The notes under the pieces are model-generated. The model was not told where the DNA came from. It saw only the letters and a list, made by a program, of their open reading frames with translations, and did no database searches. Shown in pieces: positions 28,000 to 36,312 of a DNA stretch of 64,000 nucleotides. A program made the translations under genes and the position numbers. The stretch is from Kutzneria kofuensis (GTDB lineage Bacteria > Actinomycetota > Actinomycetes > Mycobacteriales > Pseudonocardiaceae): contig NZ_JACHIR010000001.1 in NCBI RefSeq assembly GCF_014203355.1, forward strand, positions 3,970,038-4,034,037. Direction: 5' to 3'. The stretch's first letter is position 1; each line of letters starts with the position of its first letter.

Positions 28000-28025
28000 G
28001 CGAACCTCACCATCCGTTCCCCCCT

Positions 28026-28973
28026 CTAGTTGAACCGGACGACCCCGGCGACGGGGAAGTCCGGCACGCCGACTCCGAGCGTTGCCCCGGGCAACGGCGT
28101 GCCCGCGATCCACAGCCGCCCGGAAGCGCGCACGTTCGCCACGACGTCCCGCTCCCAGGCGATCTTCGCCACGAGCTCGGCGCCGTCGTCCAGCCTCACG
28201 GCGAACGACCGGTCGGCCACCAGTCGCGCCGGGTACTCGACCAGCGGGGCCGCGAGCAGTCGACCGGCCCGCAACACCCGCTCGGGCCGCAGCCAGTCCC
28301 GGGCCATGCCGATCGCGATCACGATGCCCGCGACGGCGTACAGCCAGGCCAGCACCTGCGGCTGCGGACCGAGCTCCAGTCCGATGCAGATGGTGATCAC
28401 GATGGTGAAACCCCAGCGGCAGACGAACAGCCGGAACGCGGCGTCGGCCACGGCGGTCGCCCGGCCTCGCGGGTCCCTGGGGCGGTCGGCGAGGCGGCGT
28501 TTCGAGAGCGGCCGGGTCGTCACCCTGGTGCTGTGCGGATACGGGCTGGCCTCGTCGAACACCGCGACGAGTCCCTTGGCGTCCGGTCCGACCAGCCACA
28601 CCCGCTCGCCGCGAAAGCCTCCGTACCCACGCAGCATCATCTGGTCGGCACGGATCACCGCCGCGCCGGCGAGCTCGATGTCGGCCAGCCGCGCGGGCGC
28701 GGCGTCGAGCAGGTCGACCAGGGTCCGGTCCATGCGCAGCCGGTAGTGCAACATGAAGGCGCTGATCACCAGCACGGCCAGCGCCGCCAGGACCGTGCTC
28801 ACCGGCAGGCCGAACAACAGGCACAACAGCGCCAGGAACACGTGTGTGCCCCACAGCCGCGCGATGCGGTCCCGAGACCAGGACTGCTCCCGCACCGCCC
28901 GTCGCACATCGGGATCCCGGCCGACCGGACCGTCCGTCGGCGGCTGCCAGACGGCAGTCCTCACCTTCTCCAC
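28026..28973 (-). CDS. Unknown four-helix membrane protein (paralog B)
   Basis: 315 residues from GTG at 28973; longer starts exist up to 29039. Same layout as its downstream neighbour: basic N-terminus, helix pair at about residues 45-80, a soluble region with ADQMMLRGYGG and WLVGPDAKGLVAVFDEA, a second helix pair about 185-220, and a C-terminal domain with SFAVRLDDGAELVAKI and LWIAGTPLPGA. Family not recognised. The start is about 215 bp from the divergent SWIM gene, so a shared regulatory region is likely, but functional linkage to that system is inference. Confidence 0.7.
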   Translation of the reverse strand: MEKVRTAVWQPPTDGPVGRDPDVRRAVREQSWSRDRIARLWGTHVFLALLCLLFGLPVSTVLAALAVLVISAFMLHYRLRMDRTLVDLLDAAPARLADIELAGAAVIRADQMMLRGYGGFRGERVWLVGPDAKGLVAVFDEASPYPHSTRVTTRPLSKRRLADRPRDPRGRATAVADAAFRLFVCRWGFTIVITICIGLELGPQPQVLAWLYAVAGIVIAIGMARDWLRPERVLRAGRLLAAPLVEYPARLVADRSFAVRLDDGAELVAKIAWERDVVANVRASGRLWIAGTPLPGATLGVGVPDFPVAGVVRFN

Positions 28974-29187
28974 CAATCCCCCCTCGGCTGACGCGGTGAT
29001 TCCTATCAGGGGCGAACTCACCGCGGATACCGGGTTCATCCGACTGTGACCTGCACGAACGCACCAGTGCGAGCCGTGCCGCCCGATCTACCGCCGACAC
29101 AGGAGAGCACGAGGCCCCCAAGTGGCCGAGCCGCGCGCGGAACGCGCGCCATCCAAAACTGTCAGGGGGTGCCCATATGGTCGTCGC

Positions 29188-30426
29188 ATGGACGTGGAAG
29201 CAGTGCTGGCGCAGGCGCCGGACCGCCAGGTGGCGACCGGGGCCAGCAAGCTGGCGGCGCCGGCGAAATGGCCGGAACTGGGCCGCGACGACGCCGCGCT
29301 GTGGGGGCTGTGCCAGGGCAGCGGCAAGAGCCCGTACCAGGTCTGCGTCGACCTGTCGGACCGGGCGACGAAGTGCTCGTGCCCGTCCCGCAAGTTTCCG
29401 TGCAAGCACGCGGTGGCACTGCAACTGTTGCACGCCAACGGTTCCACCCAGGAAGGCAGCCAGCCGGAGTGGGTGGGCAACTGGCTGCGCGCCCGGCACA
29501 ACCGGGCCACCACGGAGCGGAAGCCGGCGCAGCCGGGCAAGCGTCGCGAGGAGTCGGTGCGGGCCGGCATCGCCGGGCTCACGGACTGGCTGACCGACCT
29601 GTCGGCCGGTGGTCTGCACACGTTGCCGTCGCGGGAACCGTTGTGGTGGCAGGGAATCATGGCCCGGATGGTGGACGCGCAGGCGCCGGGCATCGCCTCG
29701 GCGATCGGCGAGCTGCGGTCCGTGGTGGCGGCGAACCGGCCCCGCTGGTACGACGAGGCGACCGACCACATCGGACGGCTCTACCTGCTCACCAAGACCG
29801 ATTTCTCCGACGCGGCAAGGGTTCGGCTCGGGTTCACCACCACCGAGCAGGAGGTCCGGGCCGGTGAGAGCTGGTCGGACGACTGGGTCGTCCTACTCCG
29901 CATGGACAGCGACGACGGCAAGGTCCGCACGGTGCGGCAGTGGGCTTGGGGGCGGTCCCGCAAGCAGTGGGTGTACACGGCGCGGCACGCGGCCGGCGGC
30001 GCGATTCCCGTGCCGGCAATGACTCCTGGGGCGGAATTGACGGCGGTGATGCATCCCTACCCGGGCGGTTTGCCCCGGCGGGTGGCGGTCGGCGAGGTGA
30101 CGCGGTCCGGCCCGGCGGGCCCGATCCCGTTGCCGGACACGTGGGAGCAGGCGCTGGCGGCGGCCGAGCCGCTGCTCGTCAGCGACCCGTGGCTGCGGCT
30201 GGTTCCGTTGTGCTGCAAGGCGACGAAGCCGGCGCGTGACGACAAGTCGCTCTACCTCATCGACGCCACGGAACGCGCGCTGCCGGTTCGAGCGGGCGCG
30301 TCGCTGGCGCAGGCGCTGGCCCGCACGGGTGGCGAGCCGTTCGACGCGATGGGGTTGTGGGACGGAAACACGGTGCAGCTGTGCGCGATCGCCGAGCCGG
30401 GGGCGTTCCCGGAGGTGGTGTCGTGA
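29188..30426 (+). CDS. SWIM zinc finger protein
   Basis: 412 residues from ATG at 29188. The SWIM motif KCSCPSRKFPCKHAVAL near residue 65 (CxCxnCxH) is intact and should bind one Zn2+. The rest is a long helical and beta region without a named domain, with repeated hydrophobic W/L-rich stretches. SWIM domains mediate nucleic-acid or protein contacts. It opens a five-gene operon: its stop overlaps the DUF5691 gene start as GTGA. From memory, E. coli yehQ in the yehLMPQ cluster is the equivalent partner of the MoxR-type YehL. The 148-bp upstream interval holds no clear operator, only GC-rich inverted bases at 29130-29150. Confidence 0.85.
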   Translation: MDVEAVLAQAPDRQVATGASKLAAPAKWPELGRDDAALWGLCQGSGKSPYQVCVDLSDRATKCSCPSRKFPCKHAVALQLLHANGSTQEGSQPEWVGNWLRARHNRATTERKPAQPGKRREESVRAGIAGLTDWLTDLSAGGLHTLPSREPLWWQGIMARMVDAQAPGIASAIGELRSVVAANRPRWYDEATDHIGRLYLLTKTDFSDAARVRLGFTTTEQEVRAGESWSDDWVVLLRMDSDDGKVRTVRQWAWGRSRKQWVYTARHAAGGAIPVPAMTPGAELTAVMHPYPGGLPRRVAVGEVTRSGPAGPIPLPDTWEQALAAAEPLLVSDPWLRLVPLCCKATKPARDDKSLYLIDATERALPVRAGASLAQALARTGGEPFDAMGLWDGNTVQLCAIAEPGAFPEVVS

Positions 30427-31796
30427 GCATGGAGCAGCGGTGGCAGGACACGGTGCAGCAACTGCTGGTCGGCACACGGCGGGGCAACGTCGACCGGGAC
30501 ACGCTGCTGACCGACTGTGCGGCGCTCGGGCTGGCCCGGTTCGGGGCGCGGCTACCGATGACGCCGGACGACCTGGCGCCGATTCCCCTTGCCCCGCCGG
30601 AGGATGTGCAGCTCGCGGGCGAGTCCGCGCGCAACGTGCTGGCGCAGGTGCTGGGCTGGGACGACGAGGCCCTGCTGACGGAGTGGTGCGCGGCGGCCAG
30701 TCGGGCGCAAGTCGTTGCGGCGCATGCCCAGTTGCCGCAGCTACTGGCCCTCGGCGGCGCACGTCCGACGCTCCGGCCGGCGATCCGGCTGGTGCTCGGC
30801 GCTCGCGGCCAGTGGCTGGCGCAGCTGAGCAAGGACTGGGCGTGGGCGGTCGGCATCAACGAGCAGGAGCCGTACGACCCGGACGCGCCGGCGGGCAAGC
30901 GGCTGACCGCGCTGCGGCAGTGGCGGCGCGCCGATCCGGCGGCGGTACGGGCTTTGGTCGCCGAGCGGTTCCCGGAGGAGCGCCGGGCGACCGACCGGCA
31001 GCTGCTGCTCAACGCGCTTGAGGTCGGGCTGTCCATCGAGGACGAGCCGATCCTGGAGGCGGCGCTGGACGACCGCGCCGCCGGCGTGCACGACCTCGCG
31101 CTGCGGCTGCTGCGGCGGCTGCCCGGCACGGCGCTGGCGCAGCGGGCGGAACGCCGGCTCTGGGACGGACTGCGCGACGCCGACGTCATCCCGGACGGCC
31201 GGTTCGAGCTGGAGCCGGACGCCGCCGAGCAGCGGGACCTCATGCACGACGGCAACGCCGAGACCGGCATCGCCGGCCGGCTGCGGGCGGCCGCCGCGTC
31301 GGTGCCGCCCGAGTTCTGGGAGCTGGAGCAGGTGGTGGCCAGTCCGTGGGCGAAGCCGTTGCTGCAGGGCATCGCCGACGCGCTGCCGCTGGCCGCCGAC
31401 CCGGTGCCGTGGGCGTTGGCGGCGTCCGAGGTGCTGACCGGCATGGCGTTGCTGGACGCGATCGACTCGCTGCCGGCGCGGACGGCCGCCGAGGTGCTGG
31501 TCGCCGTCTCCCACGACTGGAAGTACGACCTGCTCGACCACGGCTGCTCGCAGCTGCCGGGCCCGTGGTCGGCGGCGACCACCGAGGCGCTGCTCAACCG
31601 CTTCATCGTCGCGGTCACGCCGGGTTGGCGCACCGGGCGGCCGCCGCCCGTGCTGCTGACCAGGGGCGATGTCGGAGTGCTCACGGAGCAGTGGGCACGG
31701 ATCGCCGAGCGCTGGCCGGAACACACCAACGAACAAGCAGTGCTGCATTTGCGCGTCCAACTGCGGGACGCGTTCGATCGAAGGGGCGATCAGTGA
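30423..31796 (+). CDS. DUF5691 family helical-repeat protein
   Basis: 457 residues from GTG at 30423, coupled to the SWIM gene (GTGA). The sequence is predominantly alpha-helical, with repeated ARLP, LL, and WR-type stretches and PQLLALGGARPTLRPAIRLVLG near residue 105, which resembles HEAT-like or ARM-like helical repeats. No enzymatic motif is seen. Proteins of this DUF occur beside MoxR/VWA/SWIM genes. It may act as a scaffold between the ATPase and its substrates; this is inference. Its stop overlaps the MoxR gene start as GTGA. Confidence 0.75.
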   Translation: MSMEQRWQDTVQQLLVGTRRGNVDRDTLLTDCAALGLARFGARLPMTPDDLAPIPLAPPEDVQLAGESARNVLAQVLGWDDEALLTEWCAAASRAQVVAAHAQLPQLLALGGARPTLRPAIRLVLGARGQWLAQLSKDWAWAVGINEQEPYDPDAPAGKRLTALRQWRRADPAAVRALVAERFPEERRATDRQLLLNALEVGLSIEDEPILEAALDDRAAGVHDLALRLLRRLPGTALAQRAERRLWDGLRDADVIPDGRFELEPDAAEQRDLMHDGNAETGIAGRLRAAAASVPPEFWELEQVVASPWAKPLLQGIADALPLAADPVPWALAASEVLTGMALLDAIDSLPARTAAEVLVAVSHDWKYDLLDHGCSQLPGPWSAATTEALLNRFIVAVTPGWRTGRPPPVLLTRGDVGVLTEQWARIAERWPEHTNEQAVLHLRVQLRDAFDRRGDQ

Positions 31797-32890
31797 CCGA
31801 AACAGTGCTGCGGCCGTCAGCCGAGCAGCAGTACGCCAACGAGTTGACCGCCCTCGCGGCGGTCGACGACCGGCCGAAGCCGCCGATGTGGCGGCTGTCC
31901 CCGCAGGCGGTCGTCCGCTACGTGCTCGGCGGCGAGCTGCCCGACGGCACCGCGATCACCCCGAAGTACGTCGGCGACCGGCGGATCGTCGAGGTTGCCG
32001 TGGCGACGCTGGCCACCGACCGGGCGCTGCTGCTGGTCGGCGTGCCGGGCACCGCGAAGTCGTGGCTGTCCGAGCACCTGGCCGCGGCGATCAGCGGCGA
32101 CTCCACGCTTGTCGTGCAGGGCACGGCCGGCACCAGCGAGGAGTCCGTCCGCTACGGCTGGAACTACGCGCGGCTGATCGCCGAGGGGCCGAGCGAGGCG
32201 GCGCTGGTGCCGAGCCCGGTGCTGCGGGCGATGCGGACCGGGGCGATCGCCCGGGTCGAGGAGCTCACCCGGATGCCGTCCGAGGTGCAGGACTCGCTGA
32301 TCACGGTGCTGTCCGAGAAGGCGCTGCCGGTGCCGGAGCTGAACTTCCAGGTGCAGGCCGTGCCCGGGTTCTCGGTGATCGCCACCGCGAACGACCGGGA
32401 CCGCGGCGTGAACCAGATGTCCTCGGCCTTGGCCCGCCGGTTCAACACCGTGGTGCTGCCGCCGCCGGCCACCGAGGACGCCGAGGTGGAGATCGTCTCC
32501 AGCCGGGCCGCCCAGCTCGGGCGGGCGCTGCAGCTGCCGGCTGAGCCGCCGGCGCTGGAGGAGGTGCGCCGGGTGGTGCGGGTGTTCCGCGAGCTGCGCA
32601 GCGGATCCACTGTGGACGGTCGTACCCAGCTGAAGAAGCCCAGCGGCAGCCTGTCCACGGCCGAGGCGATCTCGGTGATCACCAGCGGCATGGCGCTGGC
32701 CGCGCACTTCGGCGACGGCCGGCTCGGCGCCGACGAACTCGCCTCCGGGCTACTCGGCGCCGTGGTGAAGGACCGGGTGTCGGACACCGCCGCCTGGCAG
32801 GAGTACCTGGAGGCCGTGGTGAAGGAGCGGCCGGACTGGCGCGACCTGTACCGCGCCTGCCAGGACCACGACCTCGCCGGTTACGCCTGA
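31793..32890 (+). CDS. MoxR-type AAA+ ATPase (YehL-like)
   Basis: 365 residues from GTG at 31793. Walker A is LLVGVPGTAKSWLSEHLA near residue 80; sensor 1 is FSVIATANDRD near residue 195; the arginine finger region is SSALARRFNTVVL. The Walker B position reads IARVEELTR, with Glu in place of the usual Asp before the catalytic Glu. MoxR ATPases are chaperones that remodel or load metal-dependent or VWA partner proteins. The VWA gene of the same operon is the obvious partner. Related YehL subfamily assignment is by memory of neighbourhood and is not proven. Confidence 0.88.
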   Translation: MTETVLRPSAEQQYANELTALAAVDDRPKPPMWRLSPQAVVRYVLGGELPDGTAITPKYVGDRRIVEVAVATLATDRALLLVGVPGTAKSWLSEHLAAAISGDSTLVVQGTAGTSEESVRYGWNYARLIAEGPSEAALVPSPVLRAMRTGAIARVEELTRMPSEVQDSLITVLSEKALPVPELNFQVQAVPGFSVIATANDRDRGVNQMSSALARRFNTVVLPPPATEDAEVEIVSSRAAQLGRALQLPAEPPALEEVRRVVRVFRELRSGSTVDGRTQLKKPSGSLSTAEAISVITSGMALAAHFGDGRLGADELASGLLGAVVKDRVSDTAAWQEYLEAVVKERPDWRDLYRACQDHDLAGYA

Positions 32891-35073
32891 TGCCCAAGCT
32901 GCCCGACCGCGTCACGCTGCTCGGCATCCGCCATCACGGGCCGGGATCGGCGCGGATGGTGGCTGCCGCGCTGGCGGCCGTCCAGCCGGAGCTGGTGCTC
33001 GTGGAGGGGCCGCCGGAGGCCGACGGCCTGGTCGCACACGTCGGCGGGCTGACCCCGCCGGTCGCCTTGTTGCTGCACGACGAGTCCGATCCGGCGACGG
33101 CCGCGTTCTGGCCGTTCGCCGGCTTCTCGCCGGAGTGGCAGGCGCTGCGCTGGGCCGACGAGAACCAGGTGCCGCTTCGGTTCTTCGACCTGGCCGCGGC
33201 GGCCACGCTGGGCGAGGACGACGAGCCGGACCGGGTCGCCATCGACCCGTTGGGGCTGCTCGCCGAGGCGGCCGGCTTCGACGACCCGGAGCGCTGGTGG
33301 GAGGACGTCGTCGAGCACCACGCGGCGGCCGACCCGATCGGGCTGGCGCAGGCCGTCGCCGAGGCGATGACCGCGCTGCGCGACGAGTTCGCCGACCACG
33401 TCGGCCAGCGCACGCTGCGGCGCGAGGCGGCGATGCGGCAGGCGCTGCGCAAGGGCCTCAAGGACGTGCAAGGCCCGATCGTCGTCGTGTGCGGCGCGTG
33501 GCATGTGCCGGCCCTGCTGGAACTGCCTACGGCTACGGCGGATTCGGCGCTGCTCAAGGGCCTGCCGAAGAAGAAGATCAGCGGCACCTGGGTGCCGTGG
33601 AGCCACGGCCGGCTGGCCAACGCCGCCGGTTACGGCGCCGGCATCGCTTCCCCCGGCTGGTACGCGCACCTGTGGGAGACGGCCGCGGCCGGCGACGCCG
33701 TGCCGCGCTGGTTCGCCCGCGCCTGCCAGGTTCTGCGTGAGGAGGACCTGCCCGCGTCGACGGCGAGTGCTGTGGAGGCCGTGCGGCTGGCCGACGCGCT
33801 CGCCGCCATGCGCGGACGGCCGTCGCCGGGGCTGGCGGAGGTCAGCGAGGCGACGCTGGCCGTGCTGTGCGGCGGGGACGACACGCCGCTGCGGCTGGTG
33901 CACGAGAAGCTGGTGGTCGGCGAGGAGCTGGGCATGGTCGGCGAGGGCGTGCCGCGCTCGCCGCTTGCCGCCGACCTCGAACGCCTGCAACGGCGGCTGC
34001 GCATGCCGGCCGCCGCGATCGAGAAGCAGATGCGGCTCGATCTCCGTAAGGACATGGACCGCGAGCGGTCGAAGCTGCTGCGCCGGCTGCGGGTGCTGGA
34101 CGTGCAGTGGGGCGAGCCGGACAGCACGTCGAGCACCGGCACCTTCGCCGAGGCGTGGCGGGTGCGGTGGGATCCGAGCCTGGCGGTCGCCGTCGCGGCC
34201 GCCGCCAGGCACGGCACCACCGTCGAGGCCGCCGCCGAGCAGGTGCTGCGGCAGCGGGCCGAGGAGGCGGACCGGGTCGCCAAGGCCGCCGAGGTGCTGT
34301 GGCATTCCGTCGGCTGTGAGTCGCCGGTCGCCGTGGCCGCCGCTCGGCGAGCGCTGGACCGCTGCGCCGCCGCGGCGACCGATGCCGCCGAGCTGTTGGC
34401 GGCGTTGCCGTCGCTGGCCAGCACCGTTCGGTACGGCTCGGTCCGTGGCACCGATCCCGAGCTGCTGCGCTCCGCGCTGCATGGCCTGCTCGCCCGCGGC
34501 GCGGTCGGGCTGCCGTTGGCCTGCCGCAACGTGGACGACGACACCGCCGACCAGTTGGTCGCCGCGCTCGACGCCGCCCAGGACGCCGCCGGCCTGGCCG
34601 CCGATGACGATCATCGGGCGGTGTGGCGGGACGCGCTGCTCCGGCTGGTCGCCCTGCCCGACGCGCACGGTCTACCCGCTGGCCGGGCGACCCGGCTGCT
34701 GTGGGAATCCGGCGATTTGGACACCGATTCCGTGGCGGCGCGGCTGCACCGGGCGGTGTCCGCCACCGCCGGAGCGACGGCGTTCGTCGCCGGCTTCCTG
34801 CGCGGCTCGGCCGCGTTGCTGGCCGCGGACGACCGGCTGTTCGCGCTCATCGACACCTGGCTGACCGGCCTCTCCGGGGAGGCCTTCGCGGACGCGCTGC
34901 CGCTGCTGCGCCGGGCCGTCGGCGAGTTCAGCACGGCCGAGCGCCGCACCCTCGGCGACCGGGTGATGGCCGGCGACAGCCGGGCCGTCACCGTGCCCAC
35001 CGGCGACTGGGACACCGAGCGGGCCGAGCGCCTGGCCGCCCACGTCCGCGACCTGATCGGAGCGACCGCATGA
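32890..35073 (+). CDS. DUF5682 family protein, N-terminus TraB/EreA-like
   Basis: 727 residues, start ATG at 32890 overlapping the MoxR stop (TGATG). The N-terminal quarter has LLGIRHHGPGSARMVAAAL followed by PELVLVEGPPEADGL, then QRTLRREAAMRQALR and VVVCGAWHVPALLEL near residue 200: the G-x-x-H, S, E and GxxH order seen in TraB/EreA/TIKI metallohydrolase-like proteins. The later 500 residues are helical with many short A/L/R-rich repeats. Function of DUF5682 is unknown; the TraB resemblance is my inference. It is coupled to the VWA gene (ATGA). From memory, E. coli YehM has a similar size and neighbourhood. Confidence 0.78.
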   Translation: MPKLPDRVTLLGIRHHGPGSARMVAAALAAVQPELVLVEGPPEADGLVAHVGGLTPPVALLLHDESDPATAAFWPFAGFSPEWQALRWADENQVPLRFFDLAAAATLGEDDEPDRVAIDPLGLLAEAAGFDDPERWWEDVVEHHAAADPIGLAQAVAEAMTALRDEFADHVGQRTLRREAAMRQALRKGLKDVQGPIVVVCGAWHVPALLELPTATADSALLKGLPKKKISGTWVPWSHGRLANAAGYGAGIASPGWYAHLWETAAAGDAVPRWFARACQVLREEDLPASTASAVEAVRLADALAAMRGRPSPGLAEVSEATLAVLCGGDDTPLRLVHEKLVVGEELGMVGEGVPRSPLAADLERLQRRLRMPAAAIEKQMRLDLRKDMDRERSKLLRRLRVLDVQWGEPDSTSSTGTFAEAWRVRWDPSLAVAVAAAARHGTTVEAAAEQVLRQRAEEADRVAKAAEVLWHSVGCESPVAVAAARRALDRCAAAATDAAELLAALPSLASTVRYGSVRGTDPELLRSALHGLLARGAVGLPLACRNVDDDTADQLVAALDAAQDAAGLAADDDHRAVWRDALLRLVALPDAHGLPAGRATRLLWESGDLDTDSVAARLHRAVSATAGATAFVAGFLRGSAALLAADDRLFALIDTWLTGLSGEAFADALPLLRRAVGEFSTAERRTLGDRVMAGDSRAVTVPTGDWDTERAERLAAHVRDLIGATA

Positions 35074-36227
35074 CCGACGAACGGCAACGGCGGTGGCGGC
35101 TGCTGCTCGGCGGCGCGGCCGGCGAGATGGGCGGTCTCGGCGAGGACGACCAGCGCCGGGACGGGGCTCTGACCTCGCTCTACGGTGGCGGCGGCGAGGG
35201 CCAGGACGGCAAGCGCAGCGCCGGCCTCGGCAGCAGTTCGCCGGTGCTGCACCGCTGGCTCGGCGACGTCCGCACCTACTTCCCCACCTCCGTGGTGCAG
35301 GTGATGCAGCGGGACGCCGTCGAGCGGCTGGGCCTGAACAAGCTGCTGCTGGAGCCGGAGCTGCTGTCCACGGTGGAGCCGGACGTGCGGCTGGTCGGCA
35401 CGCTCGTCTCGTTGTCGAAGGCGATACCGGCTCGTACGAGGGAGACCGCGCGGGCGGTGGTGCGCAAGGTCGTCGAGGACGTCGAGCGCAAGCTGGCCGA
35501 CCGACTGCTGGCCGCCGTGCACGGCGCGATCGACCGGTCCAAGCGCACCCACCGGCCCCGACTGTCCGATGTGGACTGGGCGACGACGATCCGGGCCAAC
35601 CTGAAGAACTACCAGCCGGCGCAGAACACCGTGGTCGTCAGCGACCTGATCGGCCGGCAGCGGCGGTCCCGCACCGCGTCGCTGCGGGACGTGGTGCTGC
35701 TGGTCGACCAGTCCGGCTCGATGGCCGAGTCGGTGGTCTACTCGGCGGTGTTCGGCGCGGTGCTGGCCTCGATCCGGGCCGTGGACACGAAGCTGGTCGT
35801 GTTCGACACCGAGGTCGTGGACCTGACCGAGACCCTGGACGACCCGGTGGACGTGCTGTTCTCCACCCAGCTGGGCGGCGGCACGGACATCAACCGGGCG
35901 GTCGCGTACGGGCAGTCGCTGATCAAGCGGCCGGCCGACTCGGTGATGGTGCTGATCAGCGACCTGTTCGAGGGCGGCGTGGCCGGCGAGCTGCTGCGCC
36001 GGGTGCGGGAACTGGTGGCCAGCGGGGTGACCGTGGTGGTGTTGCTGGCGCTGTCGGACAGCGGCGCGCCGGCGTACGACCACGAGCTGGCGGCCCGGCT
36101 GTCCGAGCTGGGGGCGCCCGCGTTCGCGTGCACACCGGACCGGTTCCCCGATCTATTGGCCGCTGCCCTGCGCCGGGATGACGTGGCAACCTGGGCTGAG
36201 GAGGCGGGCATGGCCGTCGGCAGATGA
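35070..36227 (+). CDS. VWA-domain protein of the MoxR system
   Basis: 385 residues, ATG at 35070 coupled to the previous stop (ATGA). The N-terminal half is helical and charged. The C-terminal half is a von Willebrand A domain with a complete MIDAS: VVLLVDQSGSMAESV near residue 215 (DxSxS), GGGTDINRA near residue 270 (Thr), and MVLISDLFEG near residue 300 (Asp). It should bind a divalent metal and a partner protein, as in MoxR/VWA chaperone pairs. It is the last gene of the five-gene operon; no transmembrane helix is present. Confidence 0.9.
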   Translation: MTDERQRRWRLLLGGAAGEMGGLGEDDQRRDGALTSLYGGGGEGQDGKRSAGLGSSSPVLHRWLGDVRTYFPTSVVQVMQRDAVERLGLNKLLLEPELLSTVEPDVRLVGTLVSLSKAIPARTRETARAVVRKVVEDVERKLADRLLAAVHGAIDRSKRTHRPRLSDVDWATTIRANLKNYQPAQNTVVVSDLIGRQRRSRTASLRDVVLLVDQSGSMAESVVYSAVFGAVLASIRAVDTKLVVFDTEVVDLTETLDDPVDVLFSTQLGGGTDINRAVAYGQSLIKRPADSVMVLISDLFEGGVAGELLRRVRELVASGVTVVVLLALSDSGAPAYDHELAARLSELGAPAFACTPDRFPDLLAAALRRDDVATWAEEAGMAVGR

Positions 36228-36284
36228 GTCGGCGCTGGTCAGGGTGCACCCGAACGTGCGCTTCCCAAGACCGACCGCCAGAGG

Positions 36285-36303
36285 TTAGGTTGACCTAACT
36301 TGG
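36285..36303 (+). promoter_or_regulatory. DtxR/IdeR-type iron box upstream of the DUF2470 gene
   Basis: TTAGGTTGACCTAACTTGG matches 14 of 19 positions of the actinobacterial DtxR/IdeR/DmdR consensus TTAGGTTAGCCTAACCTAA; the core GTTAGGT-TG-ACCTAAC is a perfect 16-bp inverted repeat. It ends at the ribosome site and 10 bases before the ATG at 36313, so binding would block expression when Fe(II) is plentiful. The regulator gene itself is not in the window. Confidence 0.75.
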
Positions 36304-36312
36304 AGGTGAGCG

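Noticed and set aside
32881-36083. Long minus-strand open frames over the DUF5682 and VWA genes
   Set aside because: Shadow frames of strongly biased codons; no family and no start signal.
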